NCBI GenBank assembly: GCA_964019165.1
Contig: OZ025278.1
Location: 6,460,517 to 6,524,516, forward strand
Length of the DNA stretch: 64,000 bases
Direction: 5' to 3'
Source of the DNA: Mastigias papua
Taxonomy: Eukaryota; Cnidaria; Scyphozoa; Rhizostomeae; Mastigiidae
In this document: positions 61,006 through 64,000 of the stretch, one piece after another
How the letters are laid out: each line of letters opens with the position of its first letter
Position numbering within the stretch: the first letter of the stretch is position 1
Program-made: the position numbers and the translations under genes
Notes under the pieces: model-generated
What the model saw: only the letters and a program-made list of their open reading frames with translations
The model's database searches: none
What the model was told of the DNA's origin: nothing

Positions 61006-62215
61006 ATCGTTAGTTTCGAGGATCTTCCACCGCCAGAAAAGATGCATATACACCTCCCTGATCTTGCTGCCGCCATTAGAAGCATAGTTGGTAAAGTAAC
61101 AACCATCAGAGCTCTTACGTCCAAAATCATGGCAAGTATCCCTCATCAGTACAAGACCGTTTATGTGGTATGTGATACGTACTGGATAAACAGCATTAAA
61201 GGAAGTGAATGAAAAGCCAGAGGAGTCAGTGCCCGCTGTGCCCTTAATAGTCCGGACATGAAAATTCCATACGACTTCGACAACTTCCTAAAAAACAGAG
61301 ATAACAAAGAGATGCTTTTCAACTTGATACAGCAGTCAATTGAAGTTGAAAACGAGAGTCTGGGGGAAAAATTCCTTTATTTTTCTAATAAGGTGGAGTG
61401 TAAAAAGATCACCCAAAATGCGGCAGAGGTATCACATGAGCTAATGAGTGATTATGAAGAAGCTGACACAAAGCTTGTTGCACTTGTTCACTCTAGTAGG
61501 CTGCAACCTGGCAACACTGCAATGATACAATCTCTATCTGGCGATACTGATATTATTGCCTTGTTTCTGGGACACGAATTTCCCAATGTGCGGATATTGA
61601 TTGACAATTGTACTGGAAAAGACATGAAAATAATTGACGTAACATCTTCAGAGTTGTCAGCAAATCAGAAAAAGCGCTGCTAGGAATGTATCCCTGTTCA
61701 GGGAACGATTACTTATCCTGCTTTTTTCGAAAGGGGAAGCGAGCAATCTGGAAAGCAGTAAATAAAAAGACCGAGTTCATTGATCTATTGCTTCCCTCGG
61801 TGATGAGGTGGCCCCAAGCGAGGAATTAGTGCATGGATTGGGAAAGATTGTCTGCTTTTTGTATGGTCATCCTCGCCTACTGTCAGTCAATGAGGCTCGG
61901 CGAAAAGTTTTCTGGCAAAAGTTCAATAAGGATGAGAAGATTTTGGACCATAGCCTGATGCCTCCGAGTAAAAGCAACTTTCATTATCACATAATGCGAG
62001 CAAATTATGTAGCCTACCTATTCAGACAAGCAGTTCATCTGATGAGGCATTTAGAGAGTTCAGAAAGGTATGGGTGGGATGCAGATGGAAAAGTGGTCTG
62101 GAGTGACAACTGTTATCCAGATGATATCAACGAGTTTTTTTTCTTGATGAAGAAAATGGAGAGATCAGTTCAGACGATCCTTCACACTCAGTTCCAGTTC
62201 TACTCACGCCATTAG
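61006..62215 (+). pseudogene. PIN/XPG-like nuclease-fold protein fragment
   Basis: Three consecutive blocks (to 61212, 61258-61683, and about 61690-62215) read as one protein with at least two breaks. Segments include [63 protein letters not shown] and GNDYLSCFFRKGKRAIWK. Acidic residues in EEADT and SGDTD fit the active-site layout of PIN/XPG-like domains in a family common in cnidarians and other invertebrates, often in many copies. Its role is unknown. TGA at 61210, TAG at 61681 and a later frame change show that it is not functional. Both ends lie inside LINE E. Confidence 0.6.
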
Positions 62216-62289
62216 TTTCAAAAATTTGATTAGACATTTATCACTTATATGAGGTTTAGTGACTTTAAGGTTACACATTCACCGGTATT

Positions 62290-62530
62290 TTTATCGTGAC
62301 ACCGTTACTAGGAGGGTTGCCAACCAAGGCTAAAGACTCCCTCCTACCCATGAGACAGACTAGCTTCCGGACGCTAACACGGTACTTCATGGCCTCAGGG
62401 AGAGCTGACAGCTACTACACCTTGCGCAAGGGTGACCTGGAGGTAATTATGGCAAAGGGTAACCTCATTATCCCACGTCAAAAGTTCATATCTGGTTGTA
62501 GTTTAATGTCATACCCATGACAAATTATTA
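62290..62530 (-). mobile_element. RLE LINE 5' leader (detached 5' end of LINE E)
   Basis: About 235 bp is homologous to 58811-59045 (leader of LINE D) and, inverted, to 28446-28690 (LINE A). It includes TACTACACCTTG, AAGGGTGACCTGGAGG and the terminal hairpin. It lies directly right of the PIN-like fragment and is followed by an ATT microsatellite. Confidence 0.75.
62508..62521 (-). promoter_or_regulatory. 5'-terminal hairpin of LINE E
   Basis: On the minus strand it reads GTCAT-GGGT-ATGAC. Compared with the other two copies, the fourth base (C to A) and its partner (G to T) have both changed, so the stem is kept. Confidence 0.6.
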
Positions 62531-62639
62531 TTATTATTAATATATTTCACATTTTCTTGTATTAAGTAGTACATTCTGTAGCCTTTATTGATCTTTGGCT
62601 ACAAAGTATTACTTTATCAGTCAAAGTCATGTTTCACTA

Positions 62640-63757
62640 CTCGCTATTATCGTTTCTAATTGTTTTCGTCGTTTGTTTCTTCTGCGGGAAAGATTTGAAG
62701 TCATTAGGCCGACATGCCTAGAGTTGCAAGGAGAAAGTAAAGACCAGCAATAAAGATGAGAAAAGCACTAGTGATAACGGTGATGGGGTGGAAAACACTC
62801 TCAGGACATCGGCAGATACCTCATCGCCATACACGCCTCGTGTTTTATTCGAATGTAGTTGTTGTAAAATTTGTAACGGCCGCTGAGGTTAAGATATGCA
62901 CCAGCGCAGTTGCCGAATTATTAAGGACCTATCTGGGGAAACATTTGTGAGACAGTGTACCGCGCAATTTGTGCCTAATTCTGTGATATCATCCGCTATT
63001 GACGATGAAGTTCTAACCAAAGTCGGGTAAAACTCCTAAAGTCTGTTGACCAGTGAAAGTCTGCAAACGACTATTTCAAAGTTTCATTTCTTATACATAG
63101 CATTGCTTCGTCTGACCTTAATGCCACAATCATCTCTATGAACACAACCATTTATGATTATTTTAAACATAATTCTGGAAGGGTTAAGTCTACAAAGACA
63201 TTGGAATTAAACACCAAATATAAAGACTTCTCAAAACAGAGTCTTAAGTCCTGCCTTAAACATTTGAAATCTACTTGTGCTGATCCAGCGGAAATCAAGG
63301 TTGTATCAAATCTTTTGAGGTGTAAACTGAACAAGACAAAACCAATCTTGAATGAGGACCAGGTTGACGACAAGGTCAAGATGAACTTTTGGGGTTTTGT
63401 TAAAAATTTATTCAATAAGAGTACATCTTCCGTACGTACCTTTGAAGTAAGCACATGTACTAACCTCGTACTAGCCTCTTCAATGCTATCGATCCATTCA
63501 AAACGTTTAAGATCCCTGACTGGATTCCTTTCCTTTCTGCCCCTACTGTTCCTTTCGATCTATCTCTTCCTTCATATCGTCAGATGAGCAAAGTTGTCCG
63601 TAGAATCAAAGCCTCTGGTTCTCCCTGTCCTCTGGATCAAATTTCAATTATTCCTTTCAAGCGATGTCCTTACCTCAGATTATATTTCTCTGAAATCATT
63701 TGCATCATGTGGCAGTCAGGGGAAATCCCCGAAGTGTGGAAAAAGACCAAATGGCAC
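62640..63757 (+). mobile_element. R2-like RLE LINE H, N-terminal part only
   Basis: Two N-terminal zinc fingers are visible: a CGKDLKSLGRH finger near 62680, and a CSCCKICNGR...HQRSCR finger at 62853-62910 that contains two stops. A conserved segment (TTIYDYFKHNSGRVKSTK, LKSCLKHLKSTCADPAEIKVV) and the RT start follow. From 63405 the frame shifts, then IPDWIPFLS-like and VVRRIKASGSPCPLDQISIIPFKRCPYLR segments match LINE G. The copy ends at EIPEVWKKT near 63755. The catalytic RT is absent. Confidence 0.82.
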
Positions 63758-64000
63758 ATATCATCAACTGAGCAGCATAGTGGACAAATCTTGATTGGTT
63801 GTTAGCGCGATCCCCAATTGGGGAATCTTCCGCCTTATTGACCAATGAAAAGGCCAGAATCTCCAATTTTACTACACCTCCTTCAAAAAACCCGGTGTAA
63901 AATCTGTTAAGACTTATCCGAAATTTTTTTCAATAAATATTATCACAAGATATTTCTCCATAAATCTACCGCGAACTTTTTCGAGATCTCTCCACGTTCA
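63758..64000. other. Unassigned sequence at the window end
   Basis: AT-rich sequence after the truncated LINE H. It contains a small CCCCAATTGGGG palindrome near 63812. No gene is seen. Confidence 0.4.

Noticed and set aside
40295..64000. Further WD-repeat exons of the NACHT-WD gene
   Set aside because: No GH...WD-type segment with flanking splice sites was found; all larger frames are assigned to transposons or the PIN-like fragment.

Overview
The window is nuclear DNA of an invertebrate animal. It has one spliced gene with canonical GT/AG introns, long CA, GT, AT and CATAT microsatellites, a 9.7-kb minisatellite block, and at least 15 transposable elements of metazoan type (APE-type and RLE-type LINEs, a Penelope-like element, a Ty3/gypsy element, hAT and other MITEs, a foldback element). 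The sequence alone does not fix the species. The mixture of NACHT-WD genes, 2A-bearing LINEs, R2-like RLE LINEs and PLEs is known from marine or aquatic invertebrates such as cnidarians, sponges, molluscs and deuterostomes.

Layout. 1-9714 is a tandem minisatellite of 39- and 48-bp units with higher-order copies. 9715-14000 is mostly unassigned and holds a decayed jockey/CR1-like RT fragment at 11.6-11.9 kb. 14001-40294 carries eight plus-strand exons of a NACHT and WD-repeat (NWD1-like) gene: an acidic N-terminus, DUF4062, a NACHT P-loop ATPase, a helical stretch and the first WD repeat. All exon phases agree and give about 1,085 codons. The remaining WD repeats must lie beyond the window, because no WD exon is visible after 40294.

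The two large introns are transposon nests. Intron 4 (16558-36037) holds a minus-strand LINE with a 2A-like ribosome-skipping motif and C-terminal zinc fingers. That LINE abuts a truncated RTE-like LINE, which is itself split by a plus-strand CR1/L2-like LINE with ATACT target duplications. Further along come a Penelope-like element with 118-bp inverted ends carrying hammerhead-like cores, and two RLE-type LINEs, the second split by a 3.2-kb RTE-like LINE with AGGATAG target duplications. The last intron (from 40295) holds a hAT-type non-autonomous element with a perfect 8-bp target duplication and a 4.9-kb gypsy element with identical 305-bp LTRs but broken ORFs. After these come a foldback element, four minus-strand RLE LINEs, two plus-strand R2-like LINEs, and a broken PIN/XPG-like gene fragment lying inside one RLE LINE.

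The most notable signals are four. The first is the 2A-like motif in the LINE. The second is a short hairpin at the 5' end of both an RTE-like and two RLE-type LINEs, with one compensatory base-pair change between copies. The third is the hammerhead-like cores in the PLE ends. The fourth is a deletion derivative of an RLE LINE that keeps its N-terminal domain and endonuclease but has lost its RT, with a palindrome at one deletion junction. Almost all element ORFs are disrupted; only the host exons look intact.
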